Assembly (NCBI GenBank): GCA_949289855.1
Contig: CASEPS010000007.1
Span: 1-52,124 of the forward strand
From: an uncultured Erysipelotrichaceae bacterium
Lineage (GTDB): Bacteria > Bacillota_I > Bacilli_A > Erysipelotrichales > Erysipelotrichaceae
DNA: 52,124 nucleotides
Reading direction: 5' to 3'
Part shown: piece after piece, positions 8,776 through 17,921 of the stretch
How positions within the stretch are numbered: the stretch's first letter is position 1
How the letters are laid out: each line of letters opens with the position of its first letter
Translations under genes and position numbers: made by a program
Notes under the pieces: model-generated
The model's database searches: none
The model's input: the letters and a program-made list of their open reading frames with translations, nothing else
Told to the model about the DNA's origin: nothing

Positions 8776-10500
8776 TCACTGTTTCGCAAACTGGTACTGA
8801 TAGAGGCGGTAATACTCACCTTTTGCCTGTAACAGTTCTTCACTGCTTCCCTGTTCAAGAATTCCCTTATCGGAAATCACAATAATCTTGTCCGCATTGC
8901 GGATGGTGGAAAGACGATGGGCAACAACAAGTACCGTACGTCCTTCTGAAAGCTTGTCCAGAGACTTCTGTATCTGCATTTCTGTCGCATTATCCAATGC
9001 GCTGGTTGCTTCATCAAGAATCAATATTTCCGGATTTTTCAAAAATACCCGGGCAATGGAAATACGCTGTCTTTGTCCACCGGACAAACGCATGCCACGC
9101 TCACCGACATTTGTATTATAGCCATCCGGAAGGGTCATGATGTAATCATGAATTTCCGCCTTCTTTGCGGCTTCAATCACTTCTTCATCGGTTGCTTCAG
9201 GGCATCCATAGGCAATATTATCACGGATGGACCCTGTAAACAGGAAAACATCCTGGGCAACACTGCCTATATTTCTTCTGAGTGACTCACGTGTCATATG
9301 GCGGATGTCCTTGCCATCGATAGAGATTGTACCACTATCCACTTCATAAAACCGTGGTATGAGGTTACAGATCGTTGTCTTGCCACCACCACTTGGTCCA
9401 ACAAGCGCAACCGTAGTGCCTTTGTCGATATGCAAAGACATATCCGATATAACATCTTTGTTATGTTCATCATCTCCATAATGGAATGTCACATGGGAGA
9501 AATCAATCTCACCATGCAATCTGCCAGCATCCACCGCACCTTCTTCATCCTGTTCTTCAGGCAGATCGATGAGTTCACAATACCGCTTGAAACCAGACAT
9601 GCCTTCCGCAATCTGTTCATAGGTATCCACAAACTTCTTGATCGGTGTAATGAATGTAGAAATGTAAAGAATATAGGCAACAAAGTCACCGCTGTTGATT
9701 TCTCCGGTGATGAAGAAATAGCCGCCAAAGCCAATGACCACAAGATACATAAGGTCAGTAAAGAAATTCATTCCGGAATTGAACAGGGACAGGTATTTAT
9801 AGGATACCTTGCGGGCTTCCTTATATTCTTCATTCGCGACATCAAATTTGGCAAACTCCGTATCTGTTGCATTATATGCCTTTGTGATGCGCACACCGGC
9901 AATACTTGTTTCTACCTTGGCATTGACTTCACCAATCTTCACCCGGTTATCCGCAAAAGCATCGATCTGCTTCTTGCGGATGGCAACTGAAAACAAGCCA
10001 GCCAGTGGAAGACAGACAAAGATGATGACCGTCAGCTTGAGATTGATGGTAGAAAGCATGATGAAGGAAACAATCAGGGTCACAAAGACGATGAATATGT
10101 TTTCCGGACCATGGTGTGCCATCTCACTGATTTCCTGCAGGTCATTGACAATACGGGACATGATAGAACCTGTCTTGTTGGCATCAAAGAACGATACCGG
10201 CAGTTTCTCGACATGACGGAACAGTTCACTGCGCATATCCGCCTGGATTCTGACACCACAGATATGTCCCCAGTAATTGATAAACAGGTTCAACAACAAC
10301 TTAATCACATAAATCACCGCGAGACCTATACAGAGTCTTAACATCATCTGATAGTTTCTGTCAGGTACATAGACATTGATCATTGTTCTTACAAACATCG
10401 GCATGAACTGGTCTGCCATACCGACAAAAAACGCTGCCGCAAGGTCCAATAAGAACAAAGTCATATGCGGTCTGTAATATTTCGCTATTCTTTTCAACAT
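8776..10500 (-). CDS. ABC exporter, fused membrane and ATPase domains
   Basis: 574-residue half-transporter. Six membrane helices occupy about the first 310 residues. The C-terminal ATPase has Walker A GPSGGGKTT, signature LSGGQRQR, Walker B ILILDEATS and the H-loop AHRLSTI. The family exports lipids, drugs or peptides, and the substrate cannot be told here. The start at 10500 (MLKRIAKYYRP) is preferred over one 18 codons upstream because GGGAGAAG precedes it. With no partner half-transporter adjacent, it probably works as a homodimer. Confidence 0.92.
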   Translation of the reverse strand: MLKRIAKYYRPHMTLFLLDLAAAFFVGMADQFMPMFVRTMINVYVPDRNYQMMLRLCIGLAVIYVIKLLLNLFINYWGHICGVRIQADMRSELFRHVEKLPVSFFDANKTGSIMSRIVNDLQEISEMAHHGPENIFIVFVTLIVSFIMLSTINLKLTVIIFVCLPLAGLFSVAIRKKQIDAFADNRVKIGEVNAKVETSIAGVRITKAYNATDTEFAKFDVANEEYKEARKVSYKYLSLFNSGMNFFTDLMYLVVIGFGGYFFITGEINSGDFVAYILYISTFITPIKKFVDTYEQIAEGMSGFKRYCELIDLPEEQDEEGAVDAGRLHGEIDFSHVTFHYGDDEHNKDVISDMSLHIDKGTTVALVGPSGGGKTTICNLIPRFYEVDSGTISIDGKDIRHMTRESLRRNIGSVAQDVFLFTGSIRDNIAYGCPEATDEEVIEAAKKAEIHDYIMTLPDGYNTNVGERGMRLSGGQRQRISIARVFLKNPEILILDEATSALDNATEMQIQKSLDKLSEGRTVLVVAHRLSTIRNADKIIVISDKGILEQGSSEELLQAKGEYYRLYQYQFAKQ

Positions 10501-10572
10501 AATCTTCTCCCAAACCTTTGATATATTACCACAAAAAACTGATAACACCCTCATCCGGTCAGACCATGATTA

Positions 10573-10581
10573 TGCTAAAAT
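10573..10581 (+). promoter_or_regulatory. Extended -10 promoter of plsY
   Basis: TGCTAAAAT is an extended -10 element (TGN plus TAAAAT). It would start transcription near 10588 and leave a short leader containing the GGAGGT ribosome site of plsY. No good -35 is visible. Confidence 0.5.
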
Positions 10582-10601
10582 ACCGTACGGAGGTCAAGTT
10601 T

Positions 10602-11210
10602 ATGTTGAATCTGATTCTGGTTATCCTCATCAGTTACCTGTTTGGCTCTGTTCCATGGGGACTGGTGATCGGTATAGTTTTCTATCACAAAGATATCCGT
10701 AAGGAAGGCAGTGGTAATATTGGTGGCACAAATGCCGGAAGAGTTCTTGGCAAACCTGCCGCTATTACGGTTACCCTGCTCGATGCCATCAAGGCATTCC
10801 TTTCCATGACTGTGGCATACTTCATAGCACCGGATGCCATCATCTATGCAGGTCTTGCCTGTGCAATTGGTCACTGCTTCCCAATCTTTGCCGGTTTCAA
10901 AGGAGGCAAAGCAGTCGCGACAGCCTATGGCTTCTTCCTTGGCATCAGCCTGTATATCACACATGCATGGTTCTGGAACTTCTTCTGGCCAATTATCCTC
11001 TTCTTTGGCATTCTTTACCTCACAAAGATGGTATCTGTTTCTTCCATCTCTGCGGTAAGCATTGAAGCCATCACGAGCATCTTCGTCAACCATAACATGC
11101 ATCTTTCCATTGCACTGATTCTTCTGGCTGTCTTTATCACGTATCGTCATAAAGCCAACCTGATCCGTGTCAAAAATGGAACGGAGAACAAAATCAAATG
11201 GATGGGATGA
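10602..11210 (+). CDS. plsY: Acyl-phosphate:glycerol-3-phosphate acyltransferase PlsY
   Basis: Integral membrane enzyme that makes lysophosphatidate from acyl-phosphate, the first step of phospholipid synthesis. It has 202 residues and about five membrane spans. The three PlsY motifs are visible as GSVPWG, GSGNIGGTNAGR (glycerol-3-phosphate loop) and GHCFPIFAGFKGGKAVAT. The start at 10602 is fixed by GGAGGT 7 bases upstream. A longer frame from 10518 lacks a ribosome site. plsY divergent from parE/parC is a conserved arrangement. Its end overlaps the esterase start. Confidence 0.96.
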   Translation: MLNLILVILISYLFGSVPWGLVIGIVFYHKDIRKEGSGNIGGTNAGRVLGKPAAITVTLLDAIKAFLSMTVAYFIAPDAIIYAGLACAIGHCFPIFAGFKGGKAVATAYGFFLGISLYITHAWFWNFFWPIILFFGILYLTKMVSVSSISAVSIEAITSIFVNHNMHLSIALILLAVFITYRHKANLIRVKNGTENKIKWMG

Positions 11211-11998
11211 CAAAAGGCAAAGTCATAGAATTCACATTGCCCATTGAACCACTCAGTTCAAAACCAAGAACCATCTGGGTATATCTGCCTGCAAATTATG
11301 AAACAAGCAATGAAACATATCCGGTTCTCTATATGTTCGATGGACATAACCTCTTCTTTGAGGAACTCTCGTATGCTGGAACAACATGGGGTATGAAAGA
11401 CTACCTTGACACAACCGGCACAAAGCTCATTGTGGTCGGACAAAACTGCAACCATGATGGACAGGAAAGAGAAAGTGAATACTGCCCTTTTACACCTGTC
11501 AAAGTTAAAGGATGGGAAAGCACCGTAAAGAAAGGTGACATCACAGCAGACTGGTTTGTCAACACACTCAAACCTTATTGTGAGAAACACTTCCGCGTCA
11601 GCACAAAACGTGAAGACATCGGTATTGGTGGTTCCTCTATGGGCGGACTCATGGGAGATTACATGGCCGCAAAATACAGCGATGTCATCGGTAACTTTGC
11701 CTGCCTTTCCCCGGCAACTGAGTTTGCGCCAAAGAGATGTCTGTCTTTCATCAAAAAGCAGCACATTCACCCCAACACAAGAATCTATCGCAGCTTTGGC
11801 AGTGAAGAACTCAGAGGCAGACGAAAAGAAATGAAGGCTATTGAACTTCTGTTACAAATATCCAACGCCTTCATCGATAAAGGATGTATTGTGCATACTA
11901 AGCTTCATGTAGGAGAACAGCACAATGAAGCAGCTTGGGCAAAACTCGTACCAGAGTTCATCCCCTTCCTGTTCCCCAACATCAGCCACATCCAATAG
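11207..11998 (+). CDS. Putative esterase (Esterase D/enterochelin esterase-like fold)
   Basis: 263-residue alpha/beta hydrolase of the PF00756 type. The YPVLYMFDGHNLF strand-loop and the nucleophile elbow GGSSMGGLM are clear. An acid residue and a histidine (GEQHNEAAW) follow. No signal peptide, so it is cytoplasmic, and the substrate is unknown. The ATG at 11207 overlaps the plsY stop (ATGA). An ATG at 11198 three codons earlier is equally possible, since GGAG lies 11 bases before it. It is the last gene before a strong terminator that includes its stop codon. Confidence 0.85.
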   Translation: MTKGKVIEFTLPIEPLSSKPRTIWVYLPANYETSNETYPVLYMFDGHNLFFEELSYAGTTWGMKDYLDTTGTKLIVVGQNCNHDGQERESEYCPFTPVKVKGWESTVKKGDITADWFVNTLKPYCEKHFRVSTKREDIGIGGSSMGGLMGDYMAAKYSDVIGNFACLSPATEFAPKRCLSFIKKQHIHPNTRIYRSFGSEELRGRRKEMKAIELLLQISNAFIDKGCIVHTKLHVGEQHNEAAWAKLVPEFIPFLFPNISHIQ

Positions 11999-12011
11999 GA
12001 TGTGGTTTTTT
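11986..12011 (+). terminator. Terminator of plsY-esterase
   Basis: Perfect 8-bp stem CCACATCC/GGATGTGG with loop AATA, followed by TTTTTT. The esterase stop codon lies in the loop and the start of the 3' arm. Confidence 0.92.
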
Positions 12012-12057
12012 ACATGAAAAGGCAGAGAGGATATTCCTCTCTGTCCGACTCATTTCT

Positions 12058-13962
12058 TTATTTTGCAAGCTGACGCTTTCTGATGAGCACTGCTCCAATT
12101 GCACATATGATAATTGTTGCAAGATATGGTGCTGGTGAATTCCATATACCAGTTTCTGGACCTGGTGATGACTGTGCGACAGACATATCATGGTCCGCAA
12201 AGACAATGACATAGTTGGACGCATGACTGAATGTGAGATTCAACATGCCATTATTATCAATCTTTCCCGCATCCACAAAATCTAATCCACCTTGTGCATT
12301 GTAATAATACAGGTTGCCATACTGCCCAGCTTTATCAGAGCCCACACTGATTGTCAGTATTGCCTTGAAACCAAAGTCTCCACTGAATAATGGAAGCTCT
12401 ATCTGCATTGTTTCATTTTCACCCGCAACATTCTTCACCACATCAGCTGGAATTCCTGTTGTATGTGGTTCTACATAAAGGTTAACATCCTTATATTGAT
12501 CTGTAGTGATGTCTTTGCCATTGATTGTCCAGTAATATGGACCCATGCCGTTCAAAACAACATTGATGTTCTTATCCTTTACGGCTGAAAGCATTTCTGC
12601 AGTAACTGTGGTATATCCGTGCATGTCAACATTCACAGCAGCTCCATCCTGCGCATTGTTGATGACATTGACAGCTTCATCACTGACTTCCTCCAATGTT
12701 TTGGCTGGTTCTTCGGGTTTTTCTGGTTCCGGCGTTGTTTCAGGATCTGCAGATGGTTCTGGTGTGACTTCTGGTTCTACAGAAGGTGTTGGTTCTGGTG
12801 TAACAGGCACATCAGCCAATTCACCAAATCCATAGTAATCATAAGCAGTATTTGCTTCTACTGTAATCGTGTCACCTTCTGGAAGATTTCTCCATGTGAT
12901 CGATTCATATTCCGGGAATGTCTTATTGACATTGACAACCTCGCCTGGTTCAACTACTTCACAATAGAAGTTTTCCGGATCATCAAAAGTACCTAAAGCT
13001 GTACCATAGTAATACCTTGGGTCTACATGATGACGTATAATACTGTTTTCATATACTGCCGCAAGATTTAAGAAGCTTCCATTTTGCACCTCATAGGTTG
13101 GTGTAATCTGATATCCGTGATAATCCCATTTGGAAAAACGGAGTCCTGGATAAGATACAGGAATATCCGCATCTGTCATCTGGCTGAGAAAATCATTGAA
13201 GATATCTTCATATGTTGTTCCTGCAGGGACAATTACACTTGATTCTATAGCATCTTCCATCCCTGTTTCTCCGATATAATACTTCGTCACTTCAACCATC
13301 AAGCCTTCTTCATATTGCGCGTCATAGGTAAGAGTATTATAGTCTGTAGTCCTTAACACTACATCATCATCGGGATTATTAGGCCAGGGCTCCCATCCAC
13401 TGAACGTATAATCTGTAGTCATATCATCTGGTAGATATTGCTGGAAATATGCATTTGCTTCACCATATGTCGCTCCCTCATCAAAAAAGCCGACAGCAGT
13501 ATCTTCGATAACTATACCTTCTGAATTGATATAAGAAATATGTCCCACAGATACAGCTTTATCATAATCCGCATAAATCATTTGAATTATACCTGCCGCA
13601 TAATCATCATATGTATGAAATACCGTATCTTCTGTAATCGGATTACCCATTAAATCCTTCCATCCCGTCTGTGTTACACCTGGTGCAGGTGAAGTATATT
13701 CAGGCAACGAAATGCCGAGATCTTTCATTGTTACATACTCTTGTGGATCATAGAAAGTATATTCCACTATTTCATATTCATTTTCATTCGTCACATAGTA
13801 AATATAGATATCAAATATATGGTCTGGATAATCGATTTCTTCGTCCTGAGAAGCCGTTGTCTGCTCTTCTGCCCATAACATCATTGGTTGGAAACAACTC
13901 AATGCCAGTAATCCGGCAGCCATAAGAGAAGCAGCCTTTTTGAATAATGTCCCTATTTTCAT
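12058..13962 (-). CDS. Secreted wall-anchored surface protein with Pro/Glu-rich spacer
   Basis: 634 residues. An N-terminal signal peptide (KK, then a hydrophobic run ending near LWAEE) is followed by about 350 residues rich in Tyr and Asp. These contain repeated beta-grasp-like modules (FSGWEPW, RFSKWDYHG, GWKDLMG), reminiscent of InlB B-repeats or MucBP domains. A Pro/Glu/Thr spacer (about residues 395-435) follows, then another globular region. The C-terminus has PGPETG, a membrane helix and an RKRQ tail, so it looks like a sortase substrate with a non-standard motif (PETG without the leading Leu). GGGAGGAAG precedes the ATG. The function is unknown; adhesion is an inference. Confidence 0.85.
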   Translation of the reverse strand: MKIGTLFKKAASLMAAGLLALSCFQPMMLWAEEQTTASQDEEIDYPDHIFDIYIYYVTNENEYEIVEYTFYDPQEYVTMKDLGISLPEYTSPAPGVTQTGWKDLMGNPITEDTVFHTYDDYAAGIIQMIYADYDKAVSVGHISYINSEGIVIEDTAVGFFDEGATYGEANAYFQQYLPDDMTTDYTFSGWEPWPNNPDDDVVLRTTDYNTLTYDAQYEEGLMVEVTKYYIGETGMEDAIESSVIVPAGTTYEDIFNDFLSQMTDADIPVSYPGLRFSKWDYHGYQITPTYEVQNGSFLNLAAVYENSIIRHHVDPRYYYGTALGTFDDPENFYCEVVEPGEVVNVNKTFPEYESITWRNLPEGDTITVEANTAYDYYGFGELADVPVTPEPTPSVEPEVTPEPSADPETTPEPEKPEEPAKTLEEVSDEAVNVINNAQDGAAVNVDMHGYTTVTAEMLSAVKDKNINVVLNGMGPYYWTINGKDITTDQYKDVNLYVEPHTTGIPADVVKNVAGENETMQIELPLFSGDFGFKAILTISVGSDKAGQYGNLYYYNAQGGLDFVDAGKIDNNGMLNLTFSHASNYVIVFADHDMSVAQSSPGPETGIWNSPAPYLATIIICAIGAVLIRKRQLAK

Positions 13963-14062
13963 ATCTTCCTCCCATTATTCTTCCTTTGTTCAAAATTGTA
14001 ACCGCATACAAAGACAAGGATAAACAACATATGTTAACAAACAAAAAGAAAGTGTAAAAAAA

Positions 14063-14698
14063 TCAGAAAATCAGTACACCAGCCATCAATAACACCTGTG
14101 CAGGTACATAGAGTTCCATGACACCATGAATATCCGGATTCATGAATTTCTCTATAGCAACCAATGTATCACTTGCCACAAAGAGTAAAGATCCACTCCA
14201 GATGAGAAGCCAGGAAAGAAAGTGAACGTTCTGATACAAAAGACCAGCAGCACAGCTCATGGAAAGGATGACAAAGAGATACACGATGACTGGTATCTGG
14301 AATATATGTGGTACATGCGGAACTATCCTTTTGTACAATATCCAGCCATAGATACCATACAGAACAACCGCACAAATTGTTGTGAAAGAAAATGTCGGGA
14401 GATAGAAAGAGAAAAACAATACGAGATAAACAACATGTCCTGCAAGGAATGATAATAGTCCTGCTAAAAGAAAGCTGTCTTTCTTTGACAATAGAAGTAC
14501 ATCTCCTGCCCAACCAAGCAGTAAAGCAATGATTTCAAGAATATGAATCTGTTTGTGCATAGTATATGAAAGCCAAAGATATAAAAGAATGATACAAGGC
14601 AACAATAGTGGTTTGGTATAACGTTTATGCCCATTGTATTTGGCATAGAGGTCAAAGAACCACAAAAGCAATAGTGCAATGCTGAGGATAATTGTCAT
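14063..14698 (-). CDS. YhhN/TMEM86-family membrane protein (lysoplasmalogenase-like)
   Basis: 211-residue protein with about seven to eight hydrophobic segments. The ALLLGWAGDVLLL and FLAGHVVYLVLF segments are the hallmark of the YhhN/TMEM86 family. Some members hydrolyse the vinyl-ether bond of lysoplasmalogens. Plasmalogens occur in many anaerobic Bacillota, which makes that role possible here. GAGG lies upstream of the ATG. The surface-protein gene follows 100 bases downstream on the same strand and probably has its own promoter. Confidence 0.8.
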   Translation of the reverse strand: MTIILSIALLLLWFFDLYAKYNGHKRYTKPLLLPCIILLYLWLSYTMHKQIHILEIIALLLGWAGDVLLLSKKDSFLLAGLLSFLAGHVVYLVLFFSFYLPTFSFTTICAVVLYGIYGWILYKRIVPHVPHIFQIPVIVYLFVILSMSCAAGLLYQNVHFLSWLLIWSGSLLFVASDTLVAIEKFMNPDIHGVMELYVPAQVLLMAGVLIF

Positions 14699-14749
14699 AA
14701 GCAGCCTCTTTCTATGTTTATCTTACGGGACATTTTCTGCTTCTACAAT

Positions 14750-14780
14750 AGAAAAGAGCCGCCATGTTTCAGGCGACTCA
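14750..14780 (-). terminator. Terminator after the M18 aminopeptidase gene
   Basis: On the minus strand GAGTCGCC and GGCGGCTC pair (one G-U) around an 8-base loop and are followed by TTTTCT. It lies just past the aminopeptidase stop. Confidence 0.8.
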
Positions 14781-14786
14781 TCTGAT

Positions 14787-16151
14787 TTAGTCCATATCTT
14801 TGAGGAATGCTCTATAGGCAAGATAGCCTTCATAGACATCTGCCTTGGAAACTACTTCACATGGAGAATGCATGTTCTGTACAGCAATACCTGCATCAAT
14901 CACATCCATGTTCATATTGGCAAGGATGTAGGCAATTGTGCCTCCTCCGCCTTTGTCGACAGAACCAAGCTCACATGTCTGGAAGGCAACATTGTTATCA
15001 TCCATAACACGTCTTACTTTGGCAAAGTATTCCGCATTGGCATCGTTGCAGCCATTCTTTCCACGAGAACCGGTATATTTGTTATAGCAGATACCACATC
15101 CCATAAATGCCGCATTCTTCATGTCAAAGACACTTTCATATAATGGATCTACTGCAGCAGAAACATCACTGGAAAGCATTCTGGAATTACGCATGCAGTG
15201 GTTGTAATCAGAAATCTTTACAGCCCCCTGCTTTTCGAGCAGTTCTTCCACACCCTGTCCAAAGAAAGCAGATTCCATACCTGTATTACCAACAGAACCA
15301 ATTTCTTCCTTGTCGACAAGAATGCAGCAGGCAGTTCTTTCTACTTCCTGCATGTCAAAGATAGCACGCATAGAAGTATAGGCACAGACTCTGTCATCAT
15401 GGCCATAGCCCATGATCATACTTCTGTCGAGTCCAAAGTCTCTTGCTTCTCCTGCCGGAACCACTTCGAGTTCAGCACTCAGGAAATCATCTTCTTCCAT
15501 ATCATACTTTTCTTTCAAAAGATCCAATACATATTTCTTGACCGGATCCTTTTCGGTATTCTTTGATGGAATTGAGCCAACAAGCAGGTCAAGGTCTTCA
15601 CCTTCCACAACTGTAGCAGCGGACTTCTTCATCTGATCCGCAGAAAGATGGACAAGAATTTCGGTAATACCGACAACAGGATCTGTTGGATCTTCACCAA
15701 TGACAACATTGATAACTGTGCCATCTTTCTTGCATACAACACCATGCAGTGCCATAGCTCTTGTTGTCCACTGGTACTTCTTGATGCCTCCATAGTAATG
15801 TGTATCAAGGAGGGCAAGACCATCTTTTTCATACAATGGCTTCTGCTTGATATCAAGACGTGGAGAATCAATATGTGCACCAAGCACATTCATACCTTCT
15901 GTTAATGGCTTTTTACCAATGACAAAGAGAACAATATTCTTGCCACGGTTAATGGCATATACCTTGTCACCAGGCTTTACTTCACTGACTTCATCAATAT
16001 TGACGAAACCATTTGCCTTTGCGAGCTTTTCACTTTCGCTAGTGAATTCGCGTTCTGTCTTGGCAAGAGACAGAAACTTACGGTAATCCTCGTTGAATGC
16101 ATAAAGCGCATTCAGCTGTTCACCTTCATACTTTTCCCAGACTGTTTTCAT
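14787..16151 (-). CDS. M18-family aminopeptidase (aspartyl aminopeptidase type)
   Basis: 454-residue cytoplasmic dizinc aminopeptidase that removes N-terminal residues, typically acidic ones. Metal and catalytic motifs are GAHIDSPRLD, VDKEEIGSVGNTGMES (catalytic Glu pair), GYGHDDRVCAY and the C-terminal QNMHSPCE His. AAGGAGGT sits 7 bases before the ATG. The gene begins 26 bases inside the end of hflX, so the two are cotranscribed. Confidence 0.94.
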   Translation of the reverse strand: MKTVWEKYEGEQLNALYAFNEDYRKFLSLAKTEREFTSESEKLAKANGFVNIDEVSEVKPGDKVYAINRGKNIVLFVIGKKPLTEGMNVLGAHIDSPRLDIKQKPLYEKDGLALLDTHYYGGIKKYQWTTRAMALHGVVCKKDGTVINVVIGEDPTDPVVGITEILVHLSADQMKKSAATVVEGEDLDLLVGSIPSKNTEKDPVKKYVLDLLKEKYDMEEDDFLSAELEVVPAGEARDFGLDRSMIMGYGHDDRVCAYTSMRAIFDMQEVERTACCILVDKEEIGSVGNTGMESAFFGQGVEELLEKQGAVKISDYNHCMRNSRMLSSDVSAAVDPLYESVFDMKNAAFMGCGICYNKYTGSRGKNGCNDANAEYFAKVRRVMDDNNVAFQTCELGSVDKGGGGTIAYILANMNMDVIDAGIAVQNMHSPCEVVSKADVYEGYLAYRAFLKDMD

Positions 16152-17397
16152 CTAAACCTCCTTCAATTCTGACATGTCTGAATATATCGAGATACTTCTT
16201 TTCACCTGCCATATGCACAAGCATACCATCTTCCTTATGCCCAAGCACATCGCAATGCAAAACAGATTTGTATCTTTCAAAATCATTCAATCTGTTATAT
16301 GGCACCAAATACAAGCCGCTATCCTCTTTGGGGTACAACAGGGAAAGAATCTTCTCTGCTGCATCCTGCATACCTTCTCCTGTCCGACAGCTCACCACAA
16401 GACCTGCATTCTGTTTCCTTTCTTCTTTGACAAGGTCTGCCTTATTGAAAACACGCAATAACGGAATATGGTCTGCCCCGATTTCTTTGAGGGTATCCAT
16501 AGTCACCGCTATCTTTTCTTCATAGTCCGCATCACTATAATCGACCACATGGACAAGAATGTCTGCTTCCCTTGCTGAATCAAGTGTGCTCTTGAACGCA
16601 TCAATGAGTTCATGGGGAAGATCAGACACAAAACCAACGGTATCATAGAGGAAGAAAGACTGCCTGTTGACCGTAATCTTTCGTACACTTGTATCCAGTG
16701 TTGCAAACAGCATATCTTCTTCTCTTGTGAGTGAACCCTGAGACGCAAACTTCTTTACAAAACAATTCAACAAGGAACTCTTTCCGGCATTGGTATACCC
16801 AACCAGGGCAACCCGCTTGAACAGCGTCTTGGAACGGCGGTGTTCATCCATGCCTCGCTGTCCATCAAGTTTTTCCAATTCTTTCTTCAAGGCAGATATC
16901 CGTCTGCTGTAGCGCCGTTCAATGACCGCTGAACGCATTTCCCCAGCACCGCGGTTATTAAACGAAGAACGGGCATGTTCACTGTCTTCCTTTTTGTCAT
17001 TTAAAAGTCTTGGCAGATCGTATTTCAGCCTTGCCATCTCTGTCTGCAGCATCGCATTCTTTGTTCTTGCCCTTCTGGAAAAGATTTCAAGAATCAAAGA
17101 GGTGCGGTCAATCACATCCACCCCACAGATATCTGCTATGCGCTCCGCTGCCTGTACACTGATGCGGTTGAGAAACACAACCCCATCCGCACCGGTTTCC
17201 TGTACCATAGATGCAAGTTCCTGCAGCTTGCCACGGCGGAAGGCAGTATGAGGATCCATGGAATCGGATTGCTGGGTGCATTGTCCACAAACAGTCATAT
17301 TACACGCTTCCATCAATTGCCGGCATTCCTCCATGGCGGACACAAAACTGCTTCTAGTTTTCTTCAGGGAAATCCCTGCCAGTATCGCATTTCTCAT
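16126..17397 (-). CDS. hflX: Ribosome-splitting GTPase HflX
   Basis: 423 residues. An N-terminal HflX domain (about 1-185) has the glycine-rich loop as NNRGAGEMR. A coiled linker then leads to the GTPase domain with G1 GYTNAGKSS, G3 DTVGF and G4 NKAD. HflX splits stalled 70S ribosomes after heat or antibiotic stress. The start overlaps the preceding acetyltransferase by 4 bases (ATGA), and the end overlaps the aminopeptidase gene. Confidence 0.95.
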   Translation of the reverse strand: MRNAILAGISLKKTRSSFVSAMEECRQLMEACNMTVCGQCTQQSDSMDPHTAFRRGKLQELASMVQETGADGVVFLNRISVQAAERIADICGVDVIDRTSLILEIFSRRARTKNAMLQTEMARLKYDLPRLLNDKKEDSEHARSSFNNRGAGEMRSAVIERRYSRRISALKKELEKLDGQRGMDEHRRSKTLFKRVALVGYTNAGKSSLLNCFVKKFASQGSLTREEDMLFATLDTSVRKITVNRQSFFLYDTVGFVSDLPHELIDAFKSTLDSAREADILVHVVDYSDADYEEKIAVTMDTLKEIGADHIPLLRVFNKADLVKEERKQNAGLVVSCRTGEGMQDAAEKILSLLYPKEDSGLYLVPYNRLNDFERYKSVLHCDVLGHKEDGMLVHMAGEKKYLDIFRHVRIEGGLDENSLGKV

Positions 17398-17921
17398 AGA
17401 AACAGGTTTACAGGCTCCTCTGGTGTATCACATGGTTCATGCAATGTCTTTTCATAACAGGCAACACCAAGCCACTTTGAAAACTTATAACCACATTTTT
17501 CCAATAAACCATATCGTTTGAATCCCATCTTCTCATGCAGGTACATACTCGCCACATTGTCAGAAGTCACAATGGAAATCGCTTTATGGTAACCATCTTT
17601 CTTCGCCAGCATCAGAATCTCTTCCATCAGCTTTGTACCATAGCCTTTGCCCCTTTCCGTGTGACTCATATAAATCGAAACATCGCAGGTAAAGCGGTAT
17701 GCCTCTCTTTCATGATACGCATCAAGGTAGGCATAGCCTTTAACCTCCCCATCTTCTGCAAGAACAATCCATGGATACTTCTTTGTGATGCGCTTTACCC
17801 TTTCACCAAATTCTTCCAGTGAAAGTTCTTTTGTTTCAAAGGTTGCCGTGCTGTTAGCAATATACCAGTTATACAAAGCAAGGCAGACTGGAATGTCTTC
17901 TTCTTTGAGCATCCTTATCAT
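17394..17921 (-). CDS. GNAT acetyltransferase, phosphinothricin/methionine-sulfoximine acetyltransferase type
   Basis: 175 residues. The beginning IRMLKEEDIPVCLALYNWYI, the FETKE segment and the acetyl-CoA loop ERGKGYGTKLME match the Pat/MnaT branch of GNAT. That branch acetylates the amino group of amino-acid analogues such as methionine sulfone. The real substrate is not known. It is embedded between amidohydrolase and hflX with 4-base overlaps on both sides. Confidence 0.85.
   Translation of the reverse strand: MIRMLKEEDIPVCLALYNWYIANSTATFETKELSLEEFGERVKRITKKYPWIVLAEDGEVKGYAYLDAYHEREAYRFTCDVSIYMSHTERGKGYGTKLMEEILMLAKKDGYHKAISIVTSDNVASMYLHEKMGFKRYGLLEKCGYKFSKWLGVACYEKTLHEPCDTPEEPVNLFL

Noticed and set aside
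9298-9990. 230-codon plus-strand frame inside the ABC exporter gene
   Set aside because: Antisense to the conserved ATPase and membrane domains. It is low-complexity and has no start signals.
10575-11213. 212-codon minus-strand frame opposite plsY
   Set aside because: It is exactly antisense to plsY, which has all family motifs and a ribosome site. The antisense protein has no recognisable features.
11258-11770. 170-codon minus-strand frame opposite the esterase
   Set aside because: It is a shadow of the esterase gene and has no ribosome site or family resemblance.
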